NCBI RefSeq assembly: GCF_947495735.1
Contig: NZ_CANMAA010000003.1
Coordinates: 1-64,000 of the forward strand
Direction of reading: 5' to 3'
From: an uncultured Pseudokineococcus sp.
Lineage (GTDB): Bacteria; Actinomycetota; Actinomycetes; Actinomycetales; Quadrisphaeraceae
Length of the DNA stretch: 64,000 nucleotides
Shown here one piece after another: positions 1 through 8,552 of the stretch. The notes beneath the pieces were generated by a model. The model worked only from the letters and a program-made list of their open reading frames with translations, did not search any database and was not told the DNA's origin. Both the position numbers and the translations under genes were made by a program. Position 1 is the stretch's first letter. Each line of letters opens with the position of its first letter.

Positions 1-110
<110 letters not shown>

Positions 111-156
111 CCGACCCAGCCACCCCGCACTGCCCCAGCCACCCCGCCCGACCCCA

Positions 157-196
157 GCCGCTGAGCCGCTGAGCCGCTGAGCCGCTGAGCCGCTGA
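157..196. repeat. 8-bp tandem array, 5 copies, beside the rlmB stop codon
   Basis: Five perfect copies of GCCGCTGA run from 157 to 196. The rlmB stop codon follows at 200-202, so the array lies immediately 3' of that gene. Confidence 0.85.
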
Positions 197-199
197 GGA

Positions 200-1171
200 T
201 CAGCCCCGGCGGCGCGCCACCTCGTAGAGGGCGACCCCCGCCGCGATGCCGGCGTTGAGGGACTCGGTGGAGGACTCCATGGGGATGGAGACGACCTGGT
301 CGCAGGACTCGCGCACGAGCCGGCCGAGGCCCTTGCCCTCGGAGCCGACGACGAGGACGACGGGTCCGGTGGCGAGCTCGAGCTCGGGCAGCTGGACGTC
401 ACCGCCCGCGTCAAGGCCGACGACGAAGAGCCCCGCGCTCTTGAGCTGCTGGAGTGCGCGGGTCAGGTTGCCCGCGCGGGCGACCGGGACGCGCGCGGCC
501 GCGCCGGCGGAGGTCTTCCACGCGGACGCGGTCACGCCCGCCGAGCGGCGCTCGGGCACGACGACCCCGTGGCCGCCGAAGGCCGCCACCGAGCGCAGGA
601 CGGCGCCGAGGTTGCGGGGGTCGGTGACGCCGTCGAGCGCGACGAGCAGCGGCGGTCGGCCGGTGCGGGCCGCGGCCTCGAGCAGGTCCTCGACGTCGGC
701 GTACTGGTACGGGGGCACCTGCAGCGCGAGGCCCTGGTGGACGGCGCCGTCGGTGAGGCGGTCCAGGTCGGTGCGCGAGGCCTCCAGCAGCGGGACGCCG
801 CGGTCGGCCGCCGTCTTGATGGCCTCGCGGGTCCGGTCGTCGGACTCGACCCGGGCGGCCACGTACAGCGCCGTCGCGGGGATGTCGGCGCGCAGCGCCT
901 CGACGACGGAGTTGCGCCCGGCGACGACCTCGGTGCTGCCGGCAGCACCGCGGCGGCGCTGCCCCGCGGCGCGACCGCCCTGGGGGCCGCTGCGGCCGGC
1001 GCCGGAGGTCTGGGCGCGCTTGTGAGCCACGTGGTAGGGCCTGTCCTCGGCCTTCGGCGTGGGCCCCTTGCCCTCGAGGGCCCTGCGCCCCTTGCCGCCG
1101 CTGCCGACGACGGCGCCCTTCTTGGACCCGGCGCGGCGCACGGCGCCGCGCCGCTGGCTGTTGCCGGCCAC
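200..1171 (-). CDS. rlmB: 23S rRNA (guanosine-2'-O-)-methyltransferase RlmB (TrmH/SpoU family)
   Basis: This 323-residue protein should 2'-O-methylate a ribose in the peptidyl-transferase region of 23S rRNA using SAM. Residues 1-80 are a basic, low-complexity tail. About 82-160 form the SpoU substrate-binding domain, starting at [12 protein letters not shown]. About 174-320 form the SPOUT knot with motif 1 DPRNLG (184-189), motif 2 GSEGKGL (276-282) and motif 3 around IPM...ESLNAGIA (296-310). The GTG start has GGAG about 9 nt upstream. It lies downstream of cysS on the same strand, the order of M. tuberculosis tsnR (Rv3579c) and cysS (Rv3580c). The family assignment is firm; the exact rRNA target follows from the family. 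Confidence 0.93.
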   Translation of the reverse strand: MAGNSQRRGAVRRAGSKKGAVVGSGGKGRRALEGKGPTPKAEDRPYHVAHKRAQTSGAGRSGPQGGRAAGQRRRGAAGSTEVVAGRNSVVEALRADIPATALYVAARVESDDRTREAIKTAADRGVPLLEASRTDLDRLTDGAVHQGLALQVPPYQYADVEDLLEAAARTGRPPLLVALDGVTDPRNLGAVLRSVAAFGGHGVVVPERRSAGVTASAWKTSAGAAARVPVARAGNLTRALQQLKSAGLFVVGLDAGGDVQLPELELATGPVVLVVGSEGKGLGRLVRESCDQVVSIPMESSTESLNAGIAAGVALYEVARRRG

Positions 1172-1200
1172 TTGGTGCTCCTGACTGATCGGGTGTGGTG

Positions 1201-1278
1201 CTCGGGGGTCGTGCTCAGTGGTGGTGCTCGGGGGTCGTGCTCAGTGGTGGTGCTCGGGGGTCGTGCTCAGTGGTGGTG
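1201..1278. repeat. 26-bp tandem array, 3 copies, between cysS and rlmB
   Basis: Three identical 26-bp units (1201-1226, 1227-1252, 1253-1278), followed by a decayed part-copy, fill the gap between the rlmB start and the cysS stop. Each unit begins CTCGGGGGTCGTGCTCAGTG. The rlmB RBS is not inside the array. Confidence 0.9.
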
Positions 1279-1304
1279 CTGGGTGGTCGTGCTGACGACC
1301 GGGG

Positions 1305-2729
1305 TCAGGCGCCGTCGGCCCAGGACCAGCGGGCGCCGTCGGGGGTGTCCTCGACGGCGACGCCCAGGTCGGCGAGCCGGTCGCGGACGCCGTCGGCGGT
1401 CGCGAAGTCGCGCTGCTCGCGCGCCGCCTGGCGGCGCACCAGCTCGCCCTGGACGAGCTGGTCGACGGCCACCTCGGCACGGCTGGCGGTGGAGGACGCC
1501 GCGCCCCAGTGCGGGTCCAGAGGGTTGAGGCCGAGGACGTCGAGCATGGCGACGACCGCGTGCGCGGCCGCCTGCGCGGCGGCGCCGTCTCCCGCGTCGA
1601 GGGCGGTGTTGCCCGCCCGGACGGTCTCGTGGACGACCGCGAGAGCCCCGGGCACGTTGAGGTCGTCGTCGAGCGCCGCGCGGAAGGCCTCCGGGAAGGC
1701 CATCTCGAAGGGCGCGTCGGCGGCACCGGGCGCCTGGCGGGCCCGGCGCAGGAAGCCCTCGAGCCGGTCGAGGGCTCGACCGGCCTCCACGAGGTGCTCC
1801 GGCGAGTACTCGATCATCGAGCGGTAGTGCGCCGTCCCCAGCGCGTAGCGCAGGGCCAGCGGCCGCGCGCCCGAGGCGAGCACGGTGTCGACGACGAGGG
1901 AGTTGCCGAGCGACTTGCTCATCTTCTCCCCGCCCACGGTGACCCAGCCGTTGTGCAGCCAGGTGGTGGCGAAGGCGTCGCCCGCGGCGCGCGACTGCGC
2001 CTGCTCGTTCTCGTGGTGCGGGAAGCGCAGGTCCAGGCCGCCGGCGTGGACGTCGAAGGCGCGCCCGAGGTAGCGGCGCGCCATGGCCGAGCACTCCAGG
2101 TGCCAGCCCGGCCGGCCGCGGCCCCAGCGGGAGGGCCAGCTGGCCGCCTCGCCGTCCTTGGCGCCCTTCCAGAGGGCGAAGTCCCGCGGGTCCCGCTTGC
2201 CGCGCGGGTCGGCGTCGGCGGCGGGCTCCATGTCGGCGAGCGCCTGGTGCGTCAGCGAGCCGTACTCGGGCCACGAGCGGACGTCGAAGTAGACGTCGCC
2301 GCTGCCGTCGGGGGCGGGGTAGGCGTGCCCGGCGTCGACGAGCTCGTCGACCATCTCGAGCATCTCGGTGACGTGCCCCGTCGCCCGGGGCTCGTACGTC
2401 GGGCGGCGGACGCCGAGGGCGTCGTAGGCGCGCGTGAAGGCCTGCTCGTGCCGCGACGCCCACGCCCACCACGCGACGCCGGCCTCGGCCGACTTGGCGA
2501 GGATCTTGTCGTCGACGTCGGTGACGTTGCGGATGAGGGTCACGCGCAGGCCGTGGCCCGCCTCGAGCCAGCGAGCGAGGACGTCGAAGGCGATGCCGGA
2601 CCGGACGTGCCCGATGTGCGGGGGCGCCTGCACGGTGGCGCCGCAGAGGTAGATCGAGACCTCGCCGGGGACGAGGGGGGTGAGGTCGCGCACCGCTGCC
2701 GTGGCGGTGTCGTGCAGGCGCAGGCTCAC
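1305..2729 (-). CDS. cysS: cysteinyl-tRNA synthetase
   Basis: Class I synthetase that charges tRNA-Cys with cysteine; 474 residues, normal for the family. It has the HIGH signature at 38-41 and KMSKS at 269-273. Likely zinc ligands are Cys29 (YLCG), Cys213 (LECSA) and the HHENE cluster near 239. The C-terminal helical DALR-type region carries the anticodon contact. The GTG start at 2729 has a TAGTCT hexamer 6 nt upstream on the same strand (2736-2741) and no Shine-Dalgarno, so it looks leaderless. mshC, a paralogue in mycothiol synthesis, is excluded because the neighbours rlmB and the ispDF block match cysS of other actinobacteria. Confidence 0.95.
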   Translation of the reverse strand: MSLRLHDTATAAVRDLTPLVPGEVSIYLCGATVQAPPHIGHVRSGIAFDVLARWLEAGHGLRVTLIRNVTDVDDKILAKSAEAGVAWWAWASRHEQAFTRAYDALGVRRPTYEPRATGHVTEMLEMVDELVDAGHAYPAPDGSGDVYFDVRSWPEYGSLTHQALADMEPAADADPRGKRDPRDFALWKGAKDGEAASWPSRWGRGRPGWHLECSAMARRYLGRAFDVHAGGLDLRFPHHENEQAQSRAAGDAFATTWLHNGWVTVGGEKMSKSLGNSLVVDTVLASGARPLALRYALGTAHYRSMIEYSPEHLVEAGRALDRLEGFLRRARQAPGAADAPFEMAFPEAFRAALDDDLNVPGALAVVHETVRAGNTALDAGDGAAAQAAAHAVVAMLDVLGLNPLDPHWGAASSTASRAEVAVDQLVQGELVRRQAAREQRDFATADGVRDRLADLGVAVEDTPDGARWSWADGA

Positions 2730-2735
2730 CCGCCG

Positions 2736-2741
2736 AGACTA
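2736..2741 (-). promoter_or_regulatory. Probable leaderless -10 element of cysS
   Basis: TAGTCT on the minus strand ends 6 nt before the GTG of cysS. TANNNT 6-7 nt before the start codon is the usual arrangement of leaderless actinobacterial genes and recurs through this window. Confidence 0.55.
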
Positions 2742-2818
2742 CCGGCGCGCGCGGCCCCGGCCGGGCGGCCGCCGATGACGGCTGCTCGCCGGGCCCAGCG
2801 CGCCGCGCCGAGCGTGGT

Positions 2819-2824
2819 TAGGGT
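2819..2824 (+). promoter_or_regulatory. Candidate -10 element of mscR
   Basis: TAGGGT is the only TANNNT hexamer I see in the divergent cysS-mscR gap on the plus strand. It would give a leader of about 65 nt. No clear -35 is visible. Confidence 0.3.
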
Positions 2825-2894
2825 CTCGGACGGGGGTCGGTGCGGACCGCCCGACCCTCGACGCACGTCAGCCGCCGCAGGATCGGAGCACGCG

Positions 2895-3980
2895 ATGCCG
2901 CACACCGTCCAGGGGGTGGTCTCCCGCAGCAAGGGGGCCCCCGTCGAGCTCGTGGACGTCGTCGTCCCCGACCCGGGTCCGGGCGACGCCGTCGTCGACG
3001 TGCAGGCCTGCGGGGTCTGCCACACCGACCTGCACTACCGCGAGGGCGGCATCGGCGACGACTACCCCTACCTGCTCGGCCACGAGGCCGCGGGCGTCGT
3101 CTCGGCCGTCGGCGAGGGCGTCGTCGGCCTCGAGGTGGGCGACTTCGTCATCCTCAACTGGCGCGCCGTGTGCGGCGTCTGCCGTGCCTGCTCCGCCGGC
3201 AGGCCCTGGTACTGCTTCGACACCCGCAACGCGAGCACGCCCATGACGCTGGCCGACGGCACCCCGCTGTCGCCCGCGCTGGGCATCGGCGCCTTCGCGA
3301 GCAAGACGCTCGTGGCGGCCGGCCAGTGCACGAAGGTCGACAGCCGCATCGCGCCCACGGCCGCCGGCCTCCTCGGCTGCGGCGTCATGGCCGGCTTCGG
3401 CGCGGCCGTCAACACCGGCGGGGTGACCCGCGGCCAGTCGGTCGCCGTCATCGGCTGCGGCGGCGTCGGGGACGCCGCGATCGCCGGAGCGCGCCTCGCG
3501 GGCGCCTCGACGATCGTGGCCGTGGACGTCGAGGACCGGAAGCTGGAGTGGGCGAAGGGCTTCGGCGCGACGCACACCGTCAACAGCCGCTCCGAGGACG
3601 TGGTGGAGCGGATCCGGGAGATCTGCGGCGGGGTCGGCGCCGACCTCGTCGTCGACGCCGTCGGCCGCCCGGAGACCTACCGCCAGGCCTTCGAGGCCCG
3701 CGACCTCGCCGGCACCGTCGTGCTCGTGGGCGTGCCGAACCCCGAGCACGTGGTCGAGCTGCCTCTGGGGGACGTGTTCGGCCGCGGCGGGGCGCTGAAG
3801 TCCTCCTGGTACGGCGACTGCCTGCCGAGCCGGGACTTCCCGATGCTCGTGGACCTGGCGCTGCAGGGCCGGTTCCCGCTGGAGGACTTCGTCTCCGAGA
3901 CGATCGGCATCGGCGAGGTCGACGAGGCCTTCGCCAGGATGCAGCGCGGCGACGTGCTGCGGTCCGTGGTGGTGCTCTGA
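2895..3980 (+). CDS. mscR: S-(hydroxymethyl)mycothiol dehydrogenase / S-nitrosomycothiol reductase
   Basis: NAD-dependent medium-chain zinc alcohol dehydrogenase of 361 residues, the same length as M. tuberculosis Rv2259 (MscR), which it resembles along its whole length by memory. It oxidises the formaldehyde-mycothiol adduct and reduces S-nitrosomycothiol. Catalytic zinc ligands sit in CGVCHTD (39-45) and GHEAAG (62-67). The structural zinc uses Cys93, Cys96, Cys99 and Cys107. The Rossmann motif GCGGVG is at 187-192. I chose ATG 2895 because homology begins at [11 protein letters not shown]; upstream in-frame sequence is a shadow of cysS. It overlaps the next gene by one base. The host's mshA at 18.7-20.1 kb supplies the cofactor context. 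Confidence 0.93.
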   Translation: MPHTVQGVVSRSKGAPVELVDVVVPDPGPGDAVVDVQACGVCHTDLHYREGGIGDDYPYLLGHEAAGVVSAVGEGVVGLEVGDFVILNWRAVCGVCRACSAGRPWYCFDTRNASTPMTLADGTPLSPALGIGAFASKTLVAAGQCTKVDSRIAPTAAGLLGCGVMAGFGAAVNTGGVTRGQSVAVIGCGGVGDAAIAGARLAGASTIVAVDVEDRKLEWAKGFGATHTVNSRSEDVVERIREICGGVGADLVVDAVGRPETYRQAFEARDLAGTVVLVGVPNPEHVVELPLGDVFGRGGALKSSWYGDCLPSRDFPMLVDLALQGRFPLEDFVSETIGIGEVDEAFARMQRGDVLRSVVVL

Positions 3981-4621
3981 TGGCGGGCGGCTCCGGCGTG
4001 CGGGTCGAGCACCTCGTGACCTCGGGGACCTTCAGCCTCGACGGCGGCACCTGGGACGTCGACAACAACGTGTGGCTGGTCGGGGACGACGAGGAGGTGC
4101 TCGTCGTCGACGCGCCGCACGAGCTCGGCCCCATCGCCGAGGCGGTCGGCACGCGCCGCGTGGTCGCGGTGGTCTGCACCCACGCGCACGACGACCACGT
4201 GACCGTGGCGCCCGACCTCGGGGAGCGCTTCGCCGCGCCGGTGCTCCTGCACCCCGCGGACATGGGCCTGTGGACCCTCACGCACGCCACGCGCGCCCCG
4301 AGCGGCACCCTGACCGACGGCCAGGTGCTCAGCGTCGCCGGCGTGGACGTGCACGTCCTGCACACCCCTGGCCACTCCCCCGGCTCCGTGTGCCTGCACG
4401 TGCCCGCCCTCGGCGTCGTCTTCACCGGGGACACGCTGTTCCAGGGCGGGCCGGGGGCGACAGGGCGCTCGTACAGCGACTTCCCGACGATCATCTCCTC
4501 CATCCGCGACCGGCTGCTCGCGCTCCCGCCGGAGACCGAGGTGCGCACCGGCCACGGGGACGGCACGACGGTCGGCGACGAGGCGCCCCACCTGCAGGAG
4601 TGGGTCGACCGCGGCTCCTGA
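3980..4621 (+). CDS. Metallo-beta-lactamase-fold hydrolase paired with mscR
   Basis: 213-residue cytosolic hydrolase with the MBL metal motif THAHDDH (67-73), then HTPGHSPGS and TGDTLF further on, which are the usual dinuclear zinc ligands. The ATG overlaps the mscR stop (TGATG), so translation is coupled. The same pair exists in M. tuberculosis (Rv2259-Rv2260). The dehydrogenase makes S-formylmycothiol from formaldehyde, so hydrolysis of that thioester is the natural job. This is inference from context and from glyoxalase-II-like chemistry; I see no direct proof of substrate. Confidence 0.85.
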   Translation: MAGGSGVRVEHLVTSGTFSLDGGTWDVDNNVWLVGDDEEVLVVDAPHELGPIAEAVGTRRVVAVVCTHAHDDHVTVAPDLGERFAAPVLLHPADMGLWTLTHATRAPSGTLTDGQVLSVAGVDVHVLHTPGHSPGSVCLHVPALGVVFTGDTLFQGGPGATGRSYSDFPTIISSIRDRLLALPPETEVRTGHGDGTTVGDEAPHLQEWVDRGS

Positions 4622-4803
4622 GCCCCGGCGCGACCGCACGCCCCGCGCCGGCGCGGCGCCTCGCGCTCGCCGGCTGGCGCCGACGCGCTCGGCGTCGTAG
4701 GCATAGGACGTGCCGGTCGGCCGTCCCGACGGTCCGGCGCGCACACGCACGACCGCACGGCTCGACCGCACGAGGCACGACACCGACCACCCCAGGAGGA
4801 GCC

Positions 4804-5067
4804 ATGAGCACCAACGACATCGAGGGTCCCGCCGACAGCGGCGCGGGCCAGGGCGTCCCCGGCCAGCACGACGGCGGCGCCGACGGCGGCGCCGAGGGCC
4901 CGGCGGACTCGGGCGCCGGCTCGGCCACGCCCGGCCAGCACGACGGCGGCGCGGACGGCGGCGCCGACAGCGGTGCCGACAGCCCCGTCGAGGGCCCGGC
5001 CGACGCGGGCGCCGGCGAGACGAGCGTCCCCGGCCACCACGACGGCGGCGCGGACGGCAGCGCCTGA
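4804..5067 (+). CDS. Short acidic tandem-repeat peptide, unknown function
   Basis: 87 residues built from three repeats (7-30, 31-62, 63-87). Each repeat starts EGPAD(S/A)GAG, goes through a short linker to PG(Q/H)HDGGADG and ends in (G/S)A; the second has an extra DSGADSPV. The peptide has no Lys, Arg, Cys, Leu, Phe, Tyr or Trp, is strongly acidic and must be unfolded. There is no signal peptide. A strong AGGAGGA precedes the ATG. Its stop is one base before the GTG of an oxygenase gene, so the two are almost certainly cotranslated. I do not recognise a named family. Four histidines beside aspartates could bind metal or be oxidised by the downstream enzyme; both ideas are inference. Confidence 0.8.
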   Translation: MSTNDIEGPADSGAGQGVPGQHDGGADGGAEGPADSGAGSATPGQHDGGADGGADSGADSPVEGPADAGAGETSVPGHHDGGADGSA

Positions 5068-5068
5068 G

Positions 5069-6409
5069 GTGACCGCCCTGCACGAGGACCGGGCGGCCGG
5101 GCGCGAGCCCGGCCGCCCGGCCCAGCGCTCGCGCGGTGCGGAGGACCCCGGCGCCGCGCTCCCCGCGCTGCGCCGCCTGGTCGGACCCGCCGCGGACGGC
5201 TTCGCGGGGTCCACCTGGGGCGAGCGCCCGCTGCTGACCCGCGCCGAGGACCTGCCGCGCGGCTTCGAGGACCTGCTGTCGGCCGGCGCGGTCGACGAGC
5301 TGGTGTCCCGCCGCGGCCTGCGCACGCCCTTCCTGCGGGTGGCCAAGCAGGGCAGCACCCTGCCGGACCGCTCCTTCACGGCCGGCGGGGGCGTCGGCGC
5401 CGCGGTCGGCGACCAGGTCAGCGACGACAAGCTGGTCCACCTCTTCGCCGACGGCTCCACGATGGTGCTGCAGGGGCTGCACCGCACGTGGCCCCCGCTG
5501 GTCGACCTCTCGCAGGCGCTGGCGGCCGACCTCGGCCACCCCGTCCAGGTCAACGCCTACGTCACGCCGCCGCAGTCGCGCGGCTTCGACGACCACTACG
5601 ACGTCCACGACGTCTTCGTGCTGCAGGTCGAGGGCGAGAAGCGCTGGCGCATCCACGAGCCCGTGCACCCGCGGCCCCTGCGCGACCAGCCCTGGACGGC
5701 GCACCGCGCCGCTGTCGAGGAGGAGGCCGCGCGCGAGCCCCTCATCGACGTCGTCCTGCGCCCCGGCGACTGCCTGTACCTCCCGCGCGGCTACCTGCAC
5801 GCGGCGACGGCGCTCGGCGGCGTCAGCACGCACCTGACGATCGGCGTGCACGCGTGGACCCGGCACGCCCTGGCGGACCAGCTGGTGCGCGCCGCGCTCG
5901 CCGACCTCGCGGAGGACGAGGAGGTGCGCGCGTCCCTGCCGCTCGGCGCCCGCGTCGAGGACCCGGCGTCGACGGCCGACGACCTCGAGCTCGTGCGGGA
6001 CCGCCTCCTGCGCGCGGTGGAGGCCGTCGACGCGGCGCGCCTCGCCGCACCGCTCGGGGCGCAGGTCCGCGCGAACCAGCGCGCCGAGCCGGTGGGACCG
6101 CTCGCCCAGCTGCGGGCGGCCCAGGAGGTCGAGACCTCCGGGGACGCCGGCGGCCTCGTCCTGCGCGCGCACCTGGCCGCGACGGTGGAGGAGCGGCCCG
6201 ACGGCAGCGCCCTCCTGCGCAGCCGCGCCGGCGACCTGCCGCTGGCCGCGGAGGACGTCGCGCCCGTGCGCCGGCTCCTGGACGTCGACCCACCGGCGGT
6301 CGGCGACGAGACCGCCGGCGGGCGGGACCGGAGCACCGGTGGTGCCGCGGACCTCGGCCCCGACCTCGCGCGCCGCCTCGTGCTCGCGGGAGTCCTCGTC
6401 CCCCGGTGA
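5069..6409 (+). CDS. Cupin-4/JmjC-like 2-oxoglutarate oxygenase (ROX family)
   Basis: 446-residue protein with the core of ribosomal-oxygenase-type hydroxylases (YcfD, MINA53, NO66). The iron-binding HxD is His176-Tyr-Asp178 in HYDVHDVFVLQVEGEKRW. The distal ligand is His244 in PGDCLYLPRGYLHAA. Family members use Fe(II) and 2-oxoglutarate to hydroxylate Arg or His in ribosomal proteins. About 270-446 would be the dimerisation and winged-helix part. The GTG start lies one base after the stop of the repeat peptide, and the stop overlaps the next start (GTGA). The first ~30 residues are poorly constrained. The enzyme class is clear. The substrate is unknown; the adjacent repeat peptide is a candidate alongside a ribosomal protein. 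Confidence 0.85.
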   Translation: MTALHEDRAAGREPGRPAQRSRGAEDPGAALPALRRLVGPAADGFAGSTWGERPLLTRAEDLPRGFEDLLSAGAVDELVSRRGLRTPFLRVAKQGSTLPDRSFTAGGGVGAAVGDQVSDDKLVHLFADGSTMVLQGLHRTWPPLVDLSQALAADLGHPVQVNAYVTPPQSRGFDDHYDVHDVFVLQVEGEKRWRIHEPVHPRPLRDQPWTAHRAAVEEEAAREPLIDVVLRPGDCLYLPRGYLHAATALGGVSTHLTIGVHAWTRHALADQLVRAALADLAEDEEVRASLPLGARVEDPASTADDLELVRDRLLRAVEAVDAARLAAPLGAQVRANQRAEPVGPLAQLRAAQEVETSGDAGGLVLRAHLAATVEERPDGSALLRSRAGDLPLAAEDVAPVRRLLDVDPPAVGDETAGGRDRSTGGAADLGPDLARRLVLAGVLVPR

Positions 6410-7533
6410 GCACCCCTCACGACGCCGGGGCGGGGACCGAGCAGGACGCCTCTCGCGGGCTCGCGGTCCCCGCCCAGGTCGACCCCGGCAGCGCCGAGGC
6501 GCCCCAGCGCCGACGCGACCTGCCGCGCTGCTCGGACGCCGCGCGCGAGCGGTGCGACCCGCTCGGCGCCACGGCCGCCTGGACGCACCGCTGGCTCCTG
6601 CTCGAGCACCCCGGCCCCTGGGCGCCGGACGCGCTCGCCGGGTCGGGGCTGCCGGAGGACCGCCAGCAGCAGCTGCGCGAGGCCGCAGCCGCCGCCGGAG
6701 GGCGCGTGCTGCTCGTGCGCCGTCCCGGCGGACGGCGCACCCCGGGCGTCCCCGCCTCGACGGCGCCCGCGGGGGCCCCCGACGACGCGGAGCTCTCCGA
6801 GACGGCCGGAGCCCGCCGGTGGGCGGTCGTGGACCAGCCCTCGGGCCTCGTGCGGTGGGGCTGGTGGGACGCCGACGCCGCCCGGCCGGACGCCCCGCCG
6901 CAGGCGGGAGCGGGGCTGGACCGCGCGGCGGCGGCCCTCGCCGAGCCCGTCGTCCGGGGACGCGACGGCGGCACGGACGCGCCGGTGCTGCTCGTCTGCG
7001 CGCACGGCCGGCACGACGCCTGCTGCGCCGTGCGCGGCCGTCCCGTGGCCGCCGCCCTCGCGGCGCGCTGGCCCGCCGCGACGTGGGAGTGCTCCCACGT
7101 CGGCGGTGACCGCTTCGCCCCCAACCTCCTCGTGCTGCCCGACGGCGCCTACTACGGCGACCTCGACCCGGGCTCGGCCGAGCAGGTCGTCGCGGACCAC
7201 CTCGCGGGCGCCGTCGGCACACGCCACCTGCGCGGGGTGAGCAGCGGGCCGCCGGTCGTGCAGGCGGCCGTCCTCGGCGTCCTCGGGCGCTTCGGCCCCG
7301 CCCCGGTGCGCGCCGCCCGCGGCGGGGCCCCGGTGCCGGTGGGCGAGGACCGGTGGGAGGTCGTCGTCACCGGCTCGACGCCGCTGCCCGCGCGCTGCGT
7401 CGTCACGGTGGCGCGCTCGCGGCGGGCCCCGGCCCGCCTGACCTGCCGGGCTCCCGGCGAGGCCGTCGCCGCGGTGCACGAGGCCGTCGACGTGCGCGTC
7501 GAGGACGTCGACGACGAGGCCCGCTCGACCTGA
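6406..7533 (+). CDS. Sucrase/ferredoxin-like family protein (thioredoxin-fold Fe-S candidate)
   Basis: 375 residues. It matches the Suc_Fer-like family: Cys42 and Cys50 lie just before DPLGATA, then come CAHGRHDACC (Cys198, Cys206, Cys207) and WECSHVGGDRFAPNLL with Cys229 and His231. The family resembles thioredoxin-like [2Fe-2S] ferredoxins; despite the name there is no good evidence of sucrase activity. The GTG start overlaps the oxygenase stop by GTGA, so the three genes from 4804 form one coupled unit. A plausible role is electron supply or iron handling for the oxygenase, inferred from position only. Confidence 0.78.
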   Translation: MSTPHDAGAGTEQDASRGLAVPAQVDPGSAEAPQRRRDLPRCSDAARERCDPLGATAAWTHRWLLLEHPGPWAPDALAGSGLPEDRQQQLREAAAAAGGRVLLVRRPGGRRTPGVPASTAPAGAPDDAELSETAGARRWAVVDQPSGLVRWGWWDADAARPDAPPQAGAGLDRAAAALAEPVVRGRDGGTDAPVLLVCAHGRHDACCAVRGRPVAAALAARWPAATWECSHVGGDRFAPNLLVLPDGAYYGDLDPGSAEQVVADHLAGAVGTRHLRGVSSGPPVVQAAVLGVLGRFGPAPVRAARGGAPVPVGEDRWEVVVTGSTPLPARCVVTVARSRRAPARLTCRAPGEAVAAVHEAVDVRVEDVDDEARST

Positions 7534-7773
7534 GAGGCCCTGCGGCACATCGTCTTGCGCGGCCGGCGTCCCGCCCCCGACCCCGCGCCGGGGCCGCCTC
7601 GGCCCGCCGCGACGGGCGCCGGCGACCCGGACGACGGGTGGGCGACCTCGCGGGCGCGAGCCCGCAACCGGACACGCTCCCGCACAGGCGCTTCGGGAGA
7701 CCCGCGCCCCCACGGCGTGCGGGCCCGCCCCCGCGAGACGGGCGCGATCTCCCTGAGACGGGACACTGCAGGC

Positions 7774-8469
7774 ATGACGACCACGCGGACGACCGAGATC
7801 CTGTCCGAGGTCGCGCGCGGGGACGTCGACAGCGCCGTGCTCCCCGACCGGCTCGTCGCGCTGTGCGCGCAGGCGCTGCCGGTCACCGGCGTGGGGATGG
7901 TGCTGATGACCGACGCGGGCCCGGCCGGGATGGTCGCGGCCTCGGACGGTGCGGCGGCGACGCTGGAGGAGCTGCAGTTCACCCTGGGCGAGGGCCCGTG
8001 CGTGGACTGCTCGACCTCCGGGCGTCCCGTGCTGGTGCCGCACCTCGCCGTGGTCGGCGGAGCCCAGTGGCCCGCGTTCACCCCGGGAGCGCTCGGGGCG
8101 GACGTGGCGGCGGTGTTCGCCTTCCCGCTGCAGGTCGGGGGCATCCGGCTGGGGGTGCTGGACCTCCACCGTGACGTCACCGGGCCGCTGGCCGCCCCCG
8201 ACCTCGCCGAGGCCCTGGCGTTCGCGGACGCCGCCACGACGGTCCTGCTGCACCTGCAGGCCCACGCACCGGCGGGCACGGCCGTCGCCGTCCTGGAGGA
8301 CCGGACGGAGGTCCACCAGGCCACCGGCATGGTCTCGGCGCAGGCCGGCGTGGACCTCGCCTCGGCGCTGCTGCTGCTGCGGGCCCGGGCCTTCGCGACC
8401 GAGCGCCCGGTCGTGGACCTCGCCCGCGACGTCCTGTCCCGCCTCGTCCGCTTCGACGACGAGGCATGA
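7774..8469 (+). CDS. GAF-ANTAR domain regulator
   Basis: 231 residues. About 20-155 form a GAF domain, recognised by the GEGPCVDC segment and the WPAF motif that are typical of actinobacterial GAF-ANTAR proteins. About 170-231 form an ANTAR helical bundle (VHQATGMVSAQAGVDLASAL). ANTAR domains bind paired stem-loops in nascent RNA and prevent termination. The start is ATG 7774; the preceding ~240 bp hold no gene I can support. It is followed 83 bp later by a paralogue and then by a diguanylate-cyclase-like gene. The ligand of the GAF domain is unknown. Confidence 0.88.
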   Translation: MTTTRTTEILSEVARGDVDSAVLPDRLVALCAQALPVTGVGMVLMTDAGPAGMVAASDGAAATLEELQFTLGEGPCVDCSTSGRPVLVPHLAVVGGAQWPAFTPGALGADVAAVFAFPLQVGGIRLGVLDLHRDVTGPLAAPDLAEALAFADAATTVLLHLQAHAPAGTAVAVLEDRTEVHQATGMVSAQAGVDLASALLLLRARAFATERPVVDLARDVLSRLVRFDDEA

Positions 8470-8552
8470 TCGGGGTCCGGCCCCCGACGGGTCCGGACCT
8501 GCACCACGACCACCCGCGGTGCAGACCTCGCCGCGGTGAGGAGGAGACCGAC

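Noticed and set aside
1509-2894. Long plus-strand open frame joined to the N-terminus of mscR
   Set aside because: It is the antisense of cysS, has Arg/Gly/Val-rich shadow composition, and homology of the dehydrogenase begins only at 2895.
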